Assembly: GCA_964500435.1 (NCBI GenBank)
Contig: CAZCNL010000007.1
Coordinates: 1 to 64,000 of the forward strand
Direction of reading: 5' to 3'
DNA length: 64,000 nt
DNA from: GWF2-33-9 sp964500435
GTDB lineage: Bacteria > Bacteroidota > Ignavibacteria > Kapaibacteriales > UBA2268
Made by a program: the position numbers and the translations under genes. The notes under the pieces are model-generated. The model did no database searches and was not told the origin of the DNA. It saw only the letters and a program-made list of their open reading frames with translations. Each line of letters starts with the position of its first letter. Within the stretch, counting starts at the first letter, position 1. Below, piece after piece: positions 54,920-64,000 of this stretch.

Positions 54920-54955
54920 AAATAGAGGTTGTCCATTTAAGAACAACCTCTATTT
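54920..54955. terminator. Bidirectional hairpin between pgk and the tricorn gene
   Basis: A 13-bp perfect stem AAATAGAGGTTGT/ACAACCTCTATTT (54920-54932 with 54943-54955), 10-base loop, with A-rich and T-rich flanks, lies between two convergent genes. T-tracts are short, so efficiency is uncertain. Confidence 0.75.
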
Positions 54956-54972
54956 GTTTATGCTTAACTTTC

Positions 54973-57900
54973 TTATTTCTTAGGATAAGGTGGTAATGAT
55001 TTTGGTTTTTGTTGTTTTGGATTTGTTTTTATATCTTCCAAAATTACTTGTATTGCTTTGTCTAATTGCTGGTCAATACCTTGATACTCTTTTGCCGGGT
55101 CGTTTTCAACTTCAATATCAGGCGTCATTCCAGTTCCTTCTAATATCCAAGTTCCATCGGCTCCAAAATTAGCGAATTCAGGTTTATATAAATTAGAACC
55201 ATCTGTAAATGGCAGAGAACCTCTGATACCAATAACTCCACCCCAAGAACGCATTCCAATTAATTTACCTAATTTGTACTTTTTAAATTGATAAGGGAAT
55301 AAGTCGCCATCGGACATTGACAATTGATTAATTAAACAAACGAATGGTCCTGGCATTACTGCCCCTGGTGTTGTTGTAATAATCTCTTGATTTCTTGCAC
55401 TTTCGACAACACCAATTTCTCGGCGTAAACGTTCAATTACAAGTGGTGATACGTTTCCACCTCCGTTATATCTATCGTCAATGATTAAACCTTCTTTATC
55501 TAATTGTGGATAAAAATATTTAGCGAATTCACGAAGACCATTATCAAATCCCATATCAGGTATATGAATATAACCGATTCGCCCATTTGTTGCTTTTTCT
55601 ACATAACGACGATTATTCTCTACCCAATTTAAATAAACTAACTTTTCTTCGGAATTTATTGTTTTAACATAAATGTCCCAAGCCCCATCCTTTGATGGTT
55701 TATTATTTATTGTTAATTTAACGTATGTATTTGCTTTATTGTTCAAAGCTTTATATGGATGATTTTCTGCAGTCAATGGTTCATCATCTATTGCAATTAT
55801 AAAATCACCTTCTTTGACCTTTAATCCTGGTTCAGTAAGAGGAGAGCGAGTTTCTTCTTCCCAATTTCTTCCTTCTAAAATTTTAGTAATCTGATAAAAA
55901 CCAGATTGTTTATCCAATTTAAATCGAGCACCGAGCAAACCAATTTTTACTGGCGTAACTTTTGGCATATCACCCCCGCCAACGTATGCATGACCAACGT
56001 TTAACTCACCAATCATTTCTCCAATTAAGAAGGTCAAATCTGCTCGGTGAGAAACATAAGGTAACATTTGTGCATATTTCTTGTAAATTGCATCCCAATC
56101 ATTACCATGCATATTTGGGTCATAGAAAAAGTATTTAAATTGCCGCCAAGCTTCTGTGAAAATTTGTTTCCATTCTGCTTTTCTATCCAAATATAATTCT
56201 AATTTACTTAAATCTAACTTACCTTCTTTAAAATCAAGTTTAGTTCCCAATTTTAAAATGTAATAATCTTTGCCTTTAGATGCTAAAATCTTTTTTCCAT
56301 CACTTGAAATAACATAACGTCCTGCATTTCCCAAATCTGTTTCTTCTTTTGTTTTCAAATCGTATGAATATAAAGAAGGTTTAGATGAAGAAGACGAGCG
56401 AGTATAATACAATTTACCATCGAAAGCATATAGTCCATAATAATTACCATTTGGTGTTGGTAATTCGAAAATTCTATCTGCAATTTTATCTAAATCAATA
56501 ATTATTTCCTTTTCTTCATTATTGGCTTTCTTTTTTACTTTTTTATCTTTGCTTGTTTCTTCATCTTTTAAGGTATCTTTAGGTACTTTAATATCTGTTT
56601 CATAAATTGAAAATGGATTTAAATCATTTCCGCTTAAAGTTATACCATAAATATTAGCCATATCTTGAAATATATAATTATATTCGAAGTTTCCACCTGT
56701 GGCATCAAAATACCTGTCGGAAACGAAGAAAATATATTTCCCTTGAGGGTCCCAAACTGGTTGATTTGAATTGAAATATTCACTCGTTAATTGATATTTC
56801 TTTCCTGTAGCGATATTATATAAATTTATAACACTAAATTCGTTTTTACTATTATCGCTATAAGTAACCCATTTTGAATCTGGAGAAAATGAAAAATCTC
56901 GTATTTCCCAAGATGGTGAATGAGCAATTATTTGAGATTTCTTAGATAAAATATCAATTAAATATAAATTCATTGCTTTGTCTGAATTTAGAAGATATTT
57001 GCTATCTGGTGACCATTCTAATTCCCAGCGATATGATTTTGCATCATTTGTTAATTGTGTTAAATTTGTTCCATCTGGTTTAATTATGTAAACTTCATCT
57101 TCCCCACTTTTGTCGGAAATAAATGCAATCCACTTACCATCTGGTGACCATTTCGGATTTCTATCGTGAACACCATTTGACTTTGTCAAGTTAACGATAT
57201 TCCCCTTTTCAGCAGGAACGATAAATATATCTCCACGAGCAGCAAATACGGCAGCACTTCCGTCAGGAGCGATTTCTCTATTTTCAATATAATCGGAGAC
57301 ATTAATAATTTCATTTCTTGTTGATGGAAAATCTTCTGTAATGTAAATTGGAACTTTTTCGTATTTGTCATTTTCTGTATTTAAAACGTAGATATAGCCA
57401 CCATTAGAAAAACTAATATATTTTCCTCCAAGAGACGGGAATTTTACGTCATATTCAGTGAAGTTTGTAACTTTTTTTGTTTCTTTTGTATTTAAATCAT
57501 ACACAAAAATGTTCATTATTTTATCCCTGTCAGATAAGAAATATACTTTATTTCCAGACCACATAGGGATAATATCTTGTGCAGGATTATTTGTAATATT
57601 TTCAGTATTCTTTGTATTAAAATCATAAATCCAAACATCATCTGCTTGACCGCCACGATAGCGTTTCCAGGTTCTGAATTCACGGAAAATTCTATTAAAT
57701 GCTAATTTAGTTCCATCGGGTGATAACGACGCAAAACCAGAACGAGGTAAAGGCAATTCTTCAGGTAGTGAACCATTTTTATTAACATAATATAATTTGC
57801 CAACTAATGAATTCCAACTATCTTGCCGCCCACGATATAAAATTTTTTGCCCATCATTAGTCCATTGCATAATTATTTTGTCTGGACCCATTCTTTCTGG

Positions 57901-58236
57901 TAAATTAGGCAAATCTACACCATAAGTAACTCTTTGTGGTTCGCCACCAGTATTTGAAATCACATAAATATCACTGTTTCCGTCATAATTACCAATAAAT
58001 GCAATTTGCTTTCCGTCTGGTGAAAATCTCGGGAATAATTCTACACCTGGACTTGTAGTAATTCTTCGAGCTAAACCACCTGTAATTGGAACTGTAAATA
58101 TATCTCCTGCATACGAAAATGTAATTTCAGTAGCAGAAGTATTGGGATAACTTAATAAGCGTGCTTCTTCTTTTGCTTGTGCCATTAAGTTAATGCTGGC
58201 TACGATAGAAAATAAAACAATAAGTAATTTTTTCAC
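54973..58236 (-). CDS. Tricorn-type S41 protease, secreted
   Basis: The 1087-residue protein has a signal peptide (1-19). A long PD40 propeller region (about 25-700) carries repeats such as SPDGKQIAFIGNYDG, SPDGTKLAFNRIF and SPDGKWIAFISDKSG. A core follows with a PDZ domain (about 775-860, ending around EGDFIIAIDDEPL) and an S41 peptidase (about 880-1060), where DDRYNGGGN and SMSDGDLFPYQFKK (nucleophile Ser about residue 973-975) are recognisable. Tricorn relatives degrade peptides. Secretion places it outside the cytoplasm. The start is GTG, with AGGAGA 5 bp upstream. It is a single gene. Confidence 0.92.
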   Translation of the reverse strand: MKKLLIVLFSIVASINLMAQAKEEARLLSYPNTSATEITFSYAGDIFTVPITGGLARRITTSPGVELFPRFSPDGKQIAFIGNYDGNSDIYVISNTGGEPQRVTYGVDLPNLPERMGPDKIIMQWTNDGQKILYRGRQDSWNSLVGKLYYVNKNGSLPEELPLPRSGFASLSPDGTKLAFNRIFREFRTWKRYRGGQADDVWIYDFNTKNTENITNNPAQDIIPMWSGNKVYFLSDRDKIMNIFVYDLNTKETKKVTNFTEYDVKFPSLGGKYISFSNGGYIYVLNTENDKYEKVPIYITEDFPSTRNEIINVSDYIENREIAPDGSAAVFAARGDIFIVPAEKGNIVNLTKSNGVHDRNPKWSPDGKWIAFISDKSGEDEVYIIKPDGTNLTQLTNDAKSYRWELEWSPDSKYLLNSDKAMNLYLIDILSKKSQIIAHSPSWEIRDFSFSPDSKWVTYSDNSKNEFSVINLYNIATGKKYQLTSEYFNSNQPVWDPQGKYIFFVSDRYFDATGGNFEYNYIFQDMANIYGITLSGNDLNPFSIYETDIKVPKDTLKDEETSKDKKVKKKANNEEKEIIIDLDKIADRIFELPTPNGNYYGLYAFDGKLYYTRSSSSSKPSLYSYDLKTKEETDLGNAGRYVISSDGKKILASKGKDYYILKLGTKLDFKEGKLDLSKLELYLDRKAEWKQIFTEAWRQFKYFFYDPNMHGNDWDAIYKKYAQMLPYVSHRADLTFLIGEMIGELNVGHAYVGGGDMPKVTPVKIGLLGARFKLDKQSGFYQITKILEGRNWEEETRSPLTEPGLKVKEGDFIIAIDDEPLTAENHPYKALNNKANTYVKLTINNKPSKDGAWDIYVKTINSEEKLVYLNWVENNRRYVEKATNGRIGYIHIPDMGFDNGLREFAKYFYPQLDKEGLIIDDRYNGGGNVSPLVIERLRREIGVVESARNQEIITTTPGAVMPGPFVCLINQLSMSDGDLFPYQFKKYKLGKLIGMRSWGGVIGIRGSLPFTDGSNLYKPEFANFGADGTWILEGTGMTPDIEVENDPAKEYQGIDQQLDKAIQVILEDIKTNPKQQKPKSLPPYPKK

Positions 58237-58431
58237 TTAATTCTCCTTAAAAATGTTGATTAATAATTCTTAGACAACTTTTTTTATACGATTATATTAA
58301 CGTTTTGTTTCATTATTATTATTGTATGAAATAACTTTTTCGAAGAAATTATATTGAAATGTTTAATTTTGAATATATTCACTTTATTCACTAAAAAAAA
58401 TTCACTTTTGTAAAAACAAAATCATAAACCT
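58237..58431. other. Intergenic spacer upstream of the patatin remnant
   Basis: AT-rich, 195 bp, with the tricorn ribosome site AGGAGA at its left edge. No ORF, RNA gene or clear promoter was seen in it. Confidence 0.5.
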
Positions 58432-58724
58432 GTGGGTCAAAAAAATTACTTAATAAAAAAAGCAAAATCACACGAAATTCGAATTGGAATCGCTCTCGGA
58501 AGCGGAGGTGAAAGAGGAATTACACATATCGGAGTACAAAAGCAATCGAAGAAAGAGGAATTAAATTGCATTACATTTCAAAAGCGAGTATTGGGGCTTT
58601 AATTGGTGCACCGTATTCTCTCGGAATTCCTCTTTCTAAAATTGAAGATATAGCATTGCAAACTGATTGGAAAACGATGGCAAAAATCTTTCAACCTACA
58701 TTCTCACTTTATTCACTTATTTGA
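58432..58724 (+). pseudogene. Broken patatin-like phospholipase fragment
   Basis: Reading from 58432 gives a patatin N-terminus: KSHEIRIGIALGSGGERG, then ITHIGV. After CAA at 58537-58539 the frame is lost; resuming at 58542 (one base fewer than expected) gives AIEERGIKLHYISKASIGAL, with the GxSxG-like serine motif degenerated to K-A-S-I-G, then LPLSKIEDIALQT-like sequence and a TGA at 58722-58724. Full patatins are about 250 residues or more, so the C-terminal half is gone as well. It is a decayed remnant, too short and frame-shifted to appear as an ORF. Confidence 0.8.
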
Positions 58725-58834
58725 ATGTTAACTTATAATTATTATTTCGTTTTACGAATTTAACGATTCGGCATATTTTTTGATTGTAATAATAACAGAT
58801 TATTCAAATTCGTCATTAAATTCGGGGTAACAAA

Positions 58835-59323
58835 ATGAAATTTTCATTTTTAGAAATTTACCAAAAATTTAAACATAACAAGGAAAAAATTATAAAATTC
58901 GGATTAAACGGAACACTTGTGGTGCTAATTTTATTGGTTGGTTCAATGTTTTTAGCTTTTACTAATCGTATTTTTATTTCACCACCCGTTGATTCTAATC
59001 TTGAAGAAAATGTCGAAAAATTAACGAATCAAGAGGTAATTCAAGTAAGTATTTTGAACTCTACTTCAATTAATGGATTGGCAAATAAAGCAAAAACATT
59101 TCTTCAATTACGTAATTTTGATGTTGTCGAAGTAGGTAATTATTCAACTCCTTTACCTGTGACAAAAGTCATCGACAGAGTGGGAGATTATGCATCTGCT
59201 GTAAAAGTTGCCAAAGCAATTGGAGTACCAGATTCGCTCGTTACAACTCAAATCGATTCCACTTTATTCGTTAGAACTACAATAGTTATTGGTCAAGATT
59301 ACCCGAAACTTTTACCTTTTTAA
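58835..59323 (+). CDS. LytR_C-domain membrane protein
   Basis: The 162-residue protein has a cytoplasmic basic N-terminus, one transmembrane helix (about 26-48) and an extracytoplasmic LytR C-terminal-like domain (about 70-162), with IQVSILNSTSINGLANKAKTFL, GNYSTPLPVTKVIDR and RTTIVIGQDYP, matching the family's VxVLNGT...GLA..... and (T)xVxVILG.D pattern. Such proteins attach to the cell wall or envelope; in Chlorobi/Ignavibacteria they occur near cell-division genes. It stands alone, preceded by GGGG about 7 bp before the ATG. Confidence 0.8.
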   Translation: MKFSFLEIYQKFKHNKEKIIKFGLNGTLVVLILLVGSMFLAFTNRIFISPPVDSNLEENVEKLTNQEVIQVSILNSTSINGLANKAKTFLQLRNFDVVEVGNYSTPLPVTKVIDRVGDYASAVKVAKAIGVPDSLVTTQIDSTLFVRTTIVIGQDYPKLLPF

Positions 59324-59356
59324 GAATTTAAAATATATATAAATTGACAATCGTCG

Positions 59357-59390
59357 AAAATTTGGATTTGCCAAAAATCCAAATTTTTTT
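59357..59390 (+). terminator. Intrinsic terminator before topA
   Basis: A 13-bp perfect stem (59357-59369 with 59375-59387; right arm AAATCCAAATTTT), loop GCCAA, runs into T84-T90. It ends the LytR_C transcript. Confidence 0.88.
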
Positions 59391-59456
59391 GTAATAAATA
59401 AACGGAAATAAAAAAATAATATTAATTTTGAAATCTTAATTAAACTTAAAACTAAA

Positions 59457-61862
59457 ATGATAAAGAAAACCAAAGCAAAAGCTACAGAAGAAAATGCAAC
59501 AAAAACAAAATCAGAGAAAACACTTGTTGTGGTTGAATCTCCTTCCAAAGCCAAAACTATAAATAAGTACTTAGGAAACAAATATCACGTTGAAGCATCG
59601 GTAGGACATATCAAAGATTTGTCTAACTATAAATTAGGAGTTGATATCGAAAATAATTTCACTCCTACTTATCAAACAATCAAAGGCAAAGCTCCAATTG
59701 TCAAAAATTTGAAAGAAAAGGCAAAGTCCAGCAAATCTGTATTGATTGCGACCGACCCTGACCGAGAAGGCGAGGCTATTGCTTATCATATCGCTGAAGA
59801 AATAAAAAAAGTCAATAATCAAATAAAACGTGTGATTTTCAACGAAATTACAAAAACAGGCATTAAAAAAGGATTGGATGAACCTCGGGAAATTGATGAA
59901 GACTTGTTTATGAGTCAGCAAGCTCGCAGAGTAATGGATAGGATTATTGGTTTCAAGGTTTCTCCCTTTCTTTCGAATGCAATGATTGGAAAAACTACAG
60001 CCACTTTGTCAGCTGGTCGTGTACAATCGGTTGCTTTAAGATTAATTTGCGAAAGAGAACAATTAATAATGGATTTTGAACCTATTGAGTATTGGAATAT
60101 TTATGCTGATTTTTATAATAATCAAGTGAATAAACTTAAAACGCAATTGGTTGCTTTCAATAACAAAATTATTAAAAAGCCCGAAGGTTCGAAAAAAGGA
60201 AAAAGTGAAGAAGAAACAAAAGAAATTTTGGCAAAAATCAACTCTTTGAATTATATTAAAAATGAAGTCGAAGCTGATGCTATTTTAGCACAAATTAATA
60301 AAATAGAAAAATTTACAGTTTCGAAGAAGACAATAAAGAAAATTCAAAGAAAACCAGAACCACCATTTACAACATCAACGTTACAACAAGAAGCCGCACG
60401 AAAACTCGGCTTCCAAAATAAACGAACAATGCAAATTGCACAAAGGTTGTATGAAGGTGTTTCAATTGGTAAAGAAGGCGAAGTCGGTTTAATCACTTAT
60501 ATGAGAACAGATTCAGTAAGAATAAGTCCCGAAGCAATTGATTCCGCAAGAGGTTATATTAATTCTAATTTTGGCAAGAATTATTTACCCGATAATCCAA
60601 ATGAATTTAAATCCAAATCAAGTAACGTACAAGACGCACACGAAGCAATTCGCCCAACTAATTTATCTTATAGCTTGGATGAATTGAAATTATATTTATC
60701 ACCTGAAGAATTCGCATTATATAAACTAATATTTCAACGGTTTGTAGCTTCACAAATGACTAATGCCGATGTCGAACAAACTTCAATCGATATTTCTGCC
60801 GAAGATTTAACTTTCCGTGCCACGGGTTCTGTAATTATTTTTGATGGCTATATGAAAATTTATGAAGAAAGCAAAGACGACGAAAACGGAGATGAAGAAA
60901 ATGGTACAGCCGTTTTACCGGTTGGAATTAATGAAGGTGATACGTTCAATTTAGATAATGCAACAAAAAAACAAGCTTTCACAAAAGCCCCTCCAAGATA
61001 TAATCAAGCAAGTTTAATCAAAGAACTTGATGAATTAGGAATCGGTCGCCCAAGTACTTATGCTACAATTGTTTCAACTCTTTTAGACCGTGAATATGTG
61101 ATGCTTGATAATAAAGCTTTTCGCCCAACTGATTTAGGTTTTGAAGTAAATAAAGTATTGATACATCACTTCGATAATGTGTTTAATGTTTCTTTCACCG
61201 CACAGATGGAAGATGAACTCGACCTTGTTGCAACAGGCGATAAAACGTATTTAACTGTAATGAAAGAATTTTATGGTCCTTTTTCAAGTACTTTGCAAAA
61301 TGCCGAAAAAGAACATAATTTGAATTCAGAAACCAAATGCCCACAATGCGGCGCTCCATTAGTAATTCGAGTAAGCAGGCGTGGTAGATTTTTAGGCTGT
61401 TCCAACTATCCTGAATGTACTTATACTCAACCTTTGCCAAAATTAAATAATCCCGAACCTACTCCAAAACCGGCTGCTGAAGTATACCCGGATGCAAAAT
61501 GCCCAATTTGTGGTAAAGAAATGTTAGTGCGTGAAGGAAAATTTGGACGTTTCCTAGGATGTGTTGATTATCCATCTTGCAAAGGTATATTGCCATTGCC
61601 AACTCAAGTAATATGCCCAAAATGTAAAGAAGGTCATTTGGTGGAAAGATATTCACCTAAACGTAAGAAAAAGTTTTGGTCTTGTTCAAATTATCCAAAG
61701 TGTGATTATTTAACTAATTACGAACCAATCGATAAAGAATGTCCAAATTGCCATAATTATTATCTCGAATACCATTACAAAAAACATGGCGAAGAATGGA
61801 TTAAATTTATCAAATGTCCCGAATGTAAAGAAAATTTTGAAGAATCAGAGATTTTAAAATAA
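59457..61862 (+). CDS. topA: DNA topoisomerase I
   Basis: Type IA topoisomerase relaxing negative supercoils. The 801 residues have a Toprim domain (VVVESPSKAKTINKYLG; ATDPDREGEAIAYH) and the active-site Tyr348 in LITYMRTDSVRIS. Four C-terminal zinc-ribbon modules follow: CPQCGAPLVI..GCSNYPEC, CPICGKEMLV..GCVDYPSC, CPKCKEGHLV..SCSNYPKC and a weaker fourth CPNC...CPEC. A Lys-rich N-terminal tail precedes the Toprim. It stands between the LytR_C gene and rpsO. Confidence 0.96.
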   Translation: MIKKTKAKATEENATKTKSEKTLVVVESPSKAKTINKYLGNKYHVEASVGHIKDLSNYKLGVDIENNFTPTYQTIKGKAPIVKNLKEKAKSSKSVLIATDPDREGEAIAYHIAEEIKKVNNQIKRVIFNEITKTGIKKGLDEPREIDEDLFMSQQARRVMDRIIGFKVSPFLSNAMIGKTTATLSAGRVQSVALRLICEREQLIMDFEPIEYWNIYADFYNNQVNKLKTQLVAFNNKIIKKPEGSKKGKSEEETKEILAKINSLNYIKNEVEADAILAQINKIEKFTVSKKTIKKIQRKPEPPFTTSTLQQEAARKLGFQNKRTMQIAQRLYEGVSIGKEGEVGLITYMRTDSVRISPEAIDSARGYINSNFGKNYLPDNPNEFKSKSSNVQDAHEAIRPTNLSYSLDELKLYLSPEEFALYKLIFQRFVASQMTNADVEQTSIDISAEDLTFRATGSVIIFDGYMKIYEESKDDENGDEENGTAVLPVGINEGDTFNLDNATKKQAFTKAPPRYNQASLIKELDELGIGRPSTYATIVSTLLDREYVMLDNKAFRPTDLGFEVNKVLIHHFDNVFNVSFTAQMEDELDLVATGDKTYLTVMKEFYGPFSSTLQNAEKEHNLNSETKCPQCGAPLVIRVSRRGRFLGCSNYPECTYTQPLPKLNNPEPTPKPAAEVYPDAKCPICGKEMLVREGKFGRFLGCVDYPSCKGILPLPTQVICPKCKEGHLVERYSPKRKKKFWSCSNYPKCDYLTNYEPIDKECPNCHNYYLEYHYKKHGEEWIKFIKCPECKENFEESEILK

Positions 61863-61926
61863 TATTTTATTTTCAATTATTTAGAAAATAACTTTCTAGA
61901 TAATTTGTTCGAATCTTTTATTTTTA

Positions 61927-61959
61927 TTGTCGATATTTAAAGAAAATTTTGTAATTTTG
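61927..61959 (+). promoter_or_regulatory. Bacteroidetes-type promoter for rpsO
   Basis: TTG at 61927-61929, a 22-bp spacer and TAATTTTG at 61952-61959 approximate the -33/-7 consensus. The rpsO ATG is 27 bp further. The spacer is one or two bases over the usual 19-21. Confidence 0.45.
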
Positions 61960-61986
61960 TAAATTATTTTAAGTTAGGTTTTTTAA

Positions 61987-62253
61987 ATGATAAGTAAACA
62001 AAGAAAATCATCATTAGTAGAGAAGTTTGGGAAAACTCCTCAAGATACCGGTAAGCCAGAAGTTCAAATTGCAATCTTAACTGATAGAATAGCTGATTTA
62101 ACAAAGCATTTAGAAAAACATCCAAAAGATTTTCATACTCGTCGTGGAATGATTATGCTTGTTGCAAAAAGACGTAAGCTTTTGGATTATTTAGTATCAC
62201 GTGACATAAATGCTTATCGTCAAATTATTAAAGATTTATCTCTAAGAAAATAA
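61987..62253 (+). CDS. rpsO: Small ribosomal subunit protein S15
   Basis: The 88-residue protein matches S15: KSSLVEKFGKTPQDTGKPEVQIAILT, HLEKHPKDFHTRRGMIMLVAKRRKLLDYL and the C-terminal YRQIIKDLSLRK. It binds 16S rRNA (h20/h22) and helps build the platform. Usually its mRNA is autoregulated; no leader structure is evident. A strong terminator follows. Confidence 0.97.
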   Translation: MISKQRKSSLVEKFGKTPQDTGKPEVQIAILTDRIADLTKHLEKHPKDFHTRRGMIMLVAKRRKLLDYLVSRDINAYRQIIKDLSLRK

Positions 62254-62275
62254 TTTCTTCATTATATTTTTTATA

Positions 62276-62308
62276 AAAACTGCTCTAATTTTTTGGGCAG
62301 TTTTTTTT
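62276..62308 (+). terminator. Intrinsic terminator after rpsO
   Basis: Stem AAAACTGCTC/GGGCAGTTTT (62276-62285 with 62295-62304, one G-T pair), followed by T301-T308, about 23 bp past the stop. Confidence 0.9.
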
Positions 62309-62427
62309 CTTTTTAATATCCATTCTTGTTTATATATTTCAATGTTAAAAATCTTTCATTCCATTCTAATGATTTCATACAAATTTTAGATTCATTTTTA
62401 CAATTCAATATTTTTTTAAATTAATAA

Positions 62428-62460
62428 AATAGGTTATCTCACTTTATGAGATAACCTATT
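62428..62460 (-). terminator. Hairpin after the minus-strand glycosyltransferase
   Basis: A 14-bp perfect stem AATAGGTTATCTCA/TGAGATAACCTATT (62428-62441 with 62447-62460), five-base loop, lies 22 bp past the stop of the minus-strand gene. On that strand it runs into TTTATTAATTT. Confidence 0.8.
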
Positions 62461-62482
62461 AAAATTTAATAATTAAGTAAAA

Positions 62483-63934
62483 TTAGTTTTGGTAAGCTTC
62501 TTTCAAAGACAAATAACCAACAGAGCCAAAACCTAAGAAAAACATAAATTGAAATGGAAGAGCAGCAATTTCCAAGTAATAAAGCGATATTCCCATTCCA
62601 ACAATAAAGTATAAAGCTAAGAAAAGTTCAAATATTGCAGTTGCATGTATTTTTTTCTTTTGCTTCATTACGTTATTAGCATTAGCAGTTTTTCCAATTA
62701 TACCAGCTTTTGGAGTGCGAACAAAGCCCGATTTTTTCCCAATTAATGCTTCTACTACTGCTTTTGTATTATTCACGGCAAAACCCATACTTCCGGCAAG
62801 AAATAATGGGAAGAATAGTAATCTCTTACGCCAATCAAGGTGTATCGTTTTTTGTGCAAAAGTGTAAAATAAGAAAGTTGAAATTGAAGCAAGGACAAAA
62901 ATTGACATTAAGGAATAAAAATTATCGTAGCTTGTAGTAATATTTTTCAACACAACAATTGGAACATTCAACAAAGCAACAATAATAATGAAGGGGAAAA
63001 CAATGTTGCTTGTTAAATGTATGAAGCTTTCAATTTTAACTTTCAAAGGGAAATTACTTCTTATAACTGCTGGGAGAAGTTTTTTAGCAGTTTCAACAGC
63101 ACCTTTTGTCCATCGAAATTGTTGAGTTTTTAAAGCATTTATATCGGCGGGTAACTCTGCTGGCGAAGTAACTTCATTAAGATAAACGAACTTCCAACCC
63201 TTGAGTTGAGCTCTGTAAGATAAGTCAAGGTCTTCTGTCAATGTATCTGGTTGCCAATTACCAGCATCGTAAATGCAACTTTTTCTCCAAATTCCTGCAG
63301 TTCCATTGAAATTAATGAAAAATCCAGATTTAAAGCGTACTTCTTGCTCTAAAGCAAAATGACCATCGAGAGCTAATGCTTGAGCTTTTGTTAAGTAAGA
63401 ATACTCTTCGTTCAAATGTTCCCAGCGTGTTTGAACCATACCAATTTCAGGATTATTGAAATGAGGAACAGTTTTCATAAGGAAATCTGGATTCGGCAAA
63501 AAGTCGGCATCGAAAATAGCCACAAATTCACCTTCTGCTACTTCTAATCCTGCTTTTAATGCTCCAGCTTTGTATCCTGACCGGTCTACACGATGAATAT
63601 ATTTGATATTAAAATTCTTTGCGGCATATTCTGCCACAACAGATTTTAATATTTCTTGTGTGTTGTCGGTCGAATCGTCTAAGACTTGAATTTCAAGCTT
63701 GTCGATTGGATACTTTATTTCACAAATTTTGCGAACTAACCTTTCGGCTACTACTGGTTCATTGAATAATGGGATTTGGATTGTAACTTTTGGTAGTTCA
63801 TCAGGCATTGGTGGGGTTACGGGTTTCATTTTATTATATTTGTGATAATAATAAAGTAAAAATAACCCGTGTATACCAAAGCTGAATAGAACAAGCAAGG
63901 ACAAGAAATAAAAAATAAGTATAAATGTTTCCAT
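62483..63934 (-). CDS. Processive family 2 glycosyltransferase (CesA-like)
   Basis: The 483-residue membrane glycosyltransferase has one N-terminal helix (about 3-30), then the GT2 core with IQIPLFNEP, LDDSTDNTQEI, FDADFLPNP (DxD), LTEDLDLSYR (TED) and QQFRWTKGA (Q-x-x-R-W), the marks of processive synthases. At least four C-terminal helices follow. It resembles cellulose/glucomannan-synthase-like enzymes that make and export a beta-linked glycan; the polymer is not determinable. It is close to the window edge and its upstream region is only partly visible. Confidence 0.9.
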   Translation of the reverse strand: METFILIFYFLSLLVLFSFGIHGLFLLYYYHKYNKMKPVTPPMPDELPKVTIQIPLFNEPVVAERLVRKICEIKYPIDKLEIQVLDDSTDNTQEILKSVVAEYAAKNFNIKYIHRVDRSGYKAGALKAGLEVAEGEFVAIFDADFLPNPDFLMKTVPHFNNPEIGMVQTRWEHLNEEYSYLTKAQALALDGHFALEQEVRFKSGFFINFNGTAGIWRKSCIYDAGNWQPDTLTEDLDLSYRAQLKGWKFVYLNEVTSPAELPADINALKTQQFRWTKGAVETAKKLLPAVIRSNFPLKVKIESFIHLTSNIVFPFIIIVALLNVPIVVLKNITTSYDNFYSLMSIFVLASISTFLFYTFAQKTIHLDWRKRLLFFPLFLAGSMGFAVNNTKAVVEALIGKKSGFVRTPKAGIIGKTANANNVMKQKKKIHATAIFELFLALYFIVGMGISLYYLEIAALPFQFMFFLGFGSVGYLSLKEAYQN

Positions 63935-64000
63935 AAGCGGATATCTATCCCCTTTTATACGATATAATATTTACCAATTTGAAATTACAGATAATAAGAT

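Overview
This is an AT-rich, densely coded bacterial chromosome segment of about 50 protein genes. I saw no rRNA, tRNA, insertion sequence or CRISPR array. Several traits point to the Bacteroidetes/Chlorobi/Ignavibacteria (FCB) group, probably near Ignavibacteria or Kapabacteria: PorV/PorQ-like and DUF3078 envelope proteins, Bacteroidetes-style promoters (-33 TTG, 19-22 bp, -7 TAnnTTTG) at gap, purE, rpsO and the DUF3078 gene, flavin-dependent ThyX, and large PD40 propeller proteins. The phylum is an inference from gene content; no rRNA is present to test it.

Layout. 0-5.1 kb: fmdB-like and trpS on the minus strand, then thyX, a LolA-like protein and a two-lipoyl E2 acyltransferase. 5.2-9.3 kb: a six-gene minus-strand run (NUDIX, parA, parB, thioesterase, PorV/PorQ-like, small secreted protein). 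9.4-13 kb: WG-repeat, DUF3078, HAD phosphatase and beta-barrel genes. 13-23.7 kb: a fused E2-E1 2-oxoglutarate dehydrogenase of actinobacterial Kgd design, a methyltransferase, a YfhO-type membrane protein, gatB, a HAD hydrolase and rsmB. 23.7-31.6 kb: recR-ybaB, pspA, a YbjN-like gene, purM and a 1470-residue double activase. 31.9-38.7 kb: a repeat-built lipoprotein with a recent 264-bp duplication, a GH57 enzyme, bamD, rimO and purE. 38.9-46 kb: pepD with a PqqD-like gene, a metallopeptidase-propeller-Omp85-barrel fusion, a glycosyltransferase and hslO. 46-47.3 kb: an extremely AT-rich spacer holding a 21-bp-period array of AGTAYRTACT dyads, followed by an orphan two-domain ORF. 47.3-52.6 kb: a minus-strand run encoding archaeal-type GatE and GatD, proline dehydrogenase and a nuclease-like lipoprotein. 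52.7-64 kb: gap-pgk, a tricorn-type protease, a broken patatin gene, a LytR_C protein, topA, rpsO and a processive glycosyltransferase.

How the genes connect. The fused 2-oxoglutarate dehydrogenase has no lipoyl domain of its own, and a separate E2 with two lipoyl domains and an E3-binding domain lies 8 kb away, the same division of labour as in Actinobacteria. Two routes to transamidated tRNA appear together: bacterial GatB and archaeal-type GatDE, and the latter is the most surprising content of the window. The second unusual element is the 21-bp-phased dyad array at 46.35-46.62 kb, which no gene explains.
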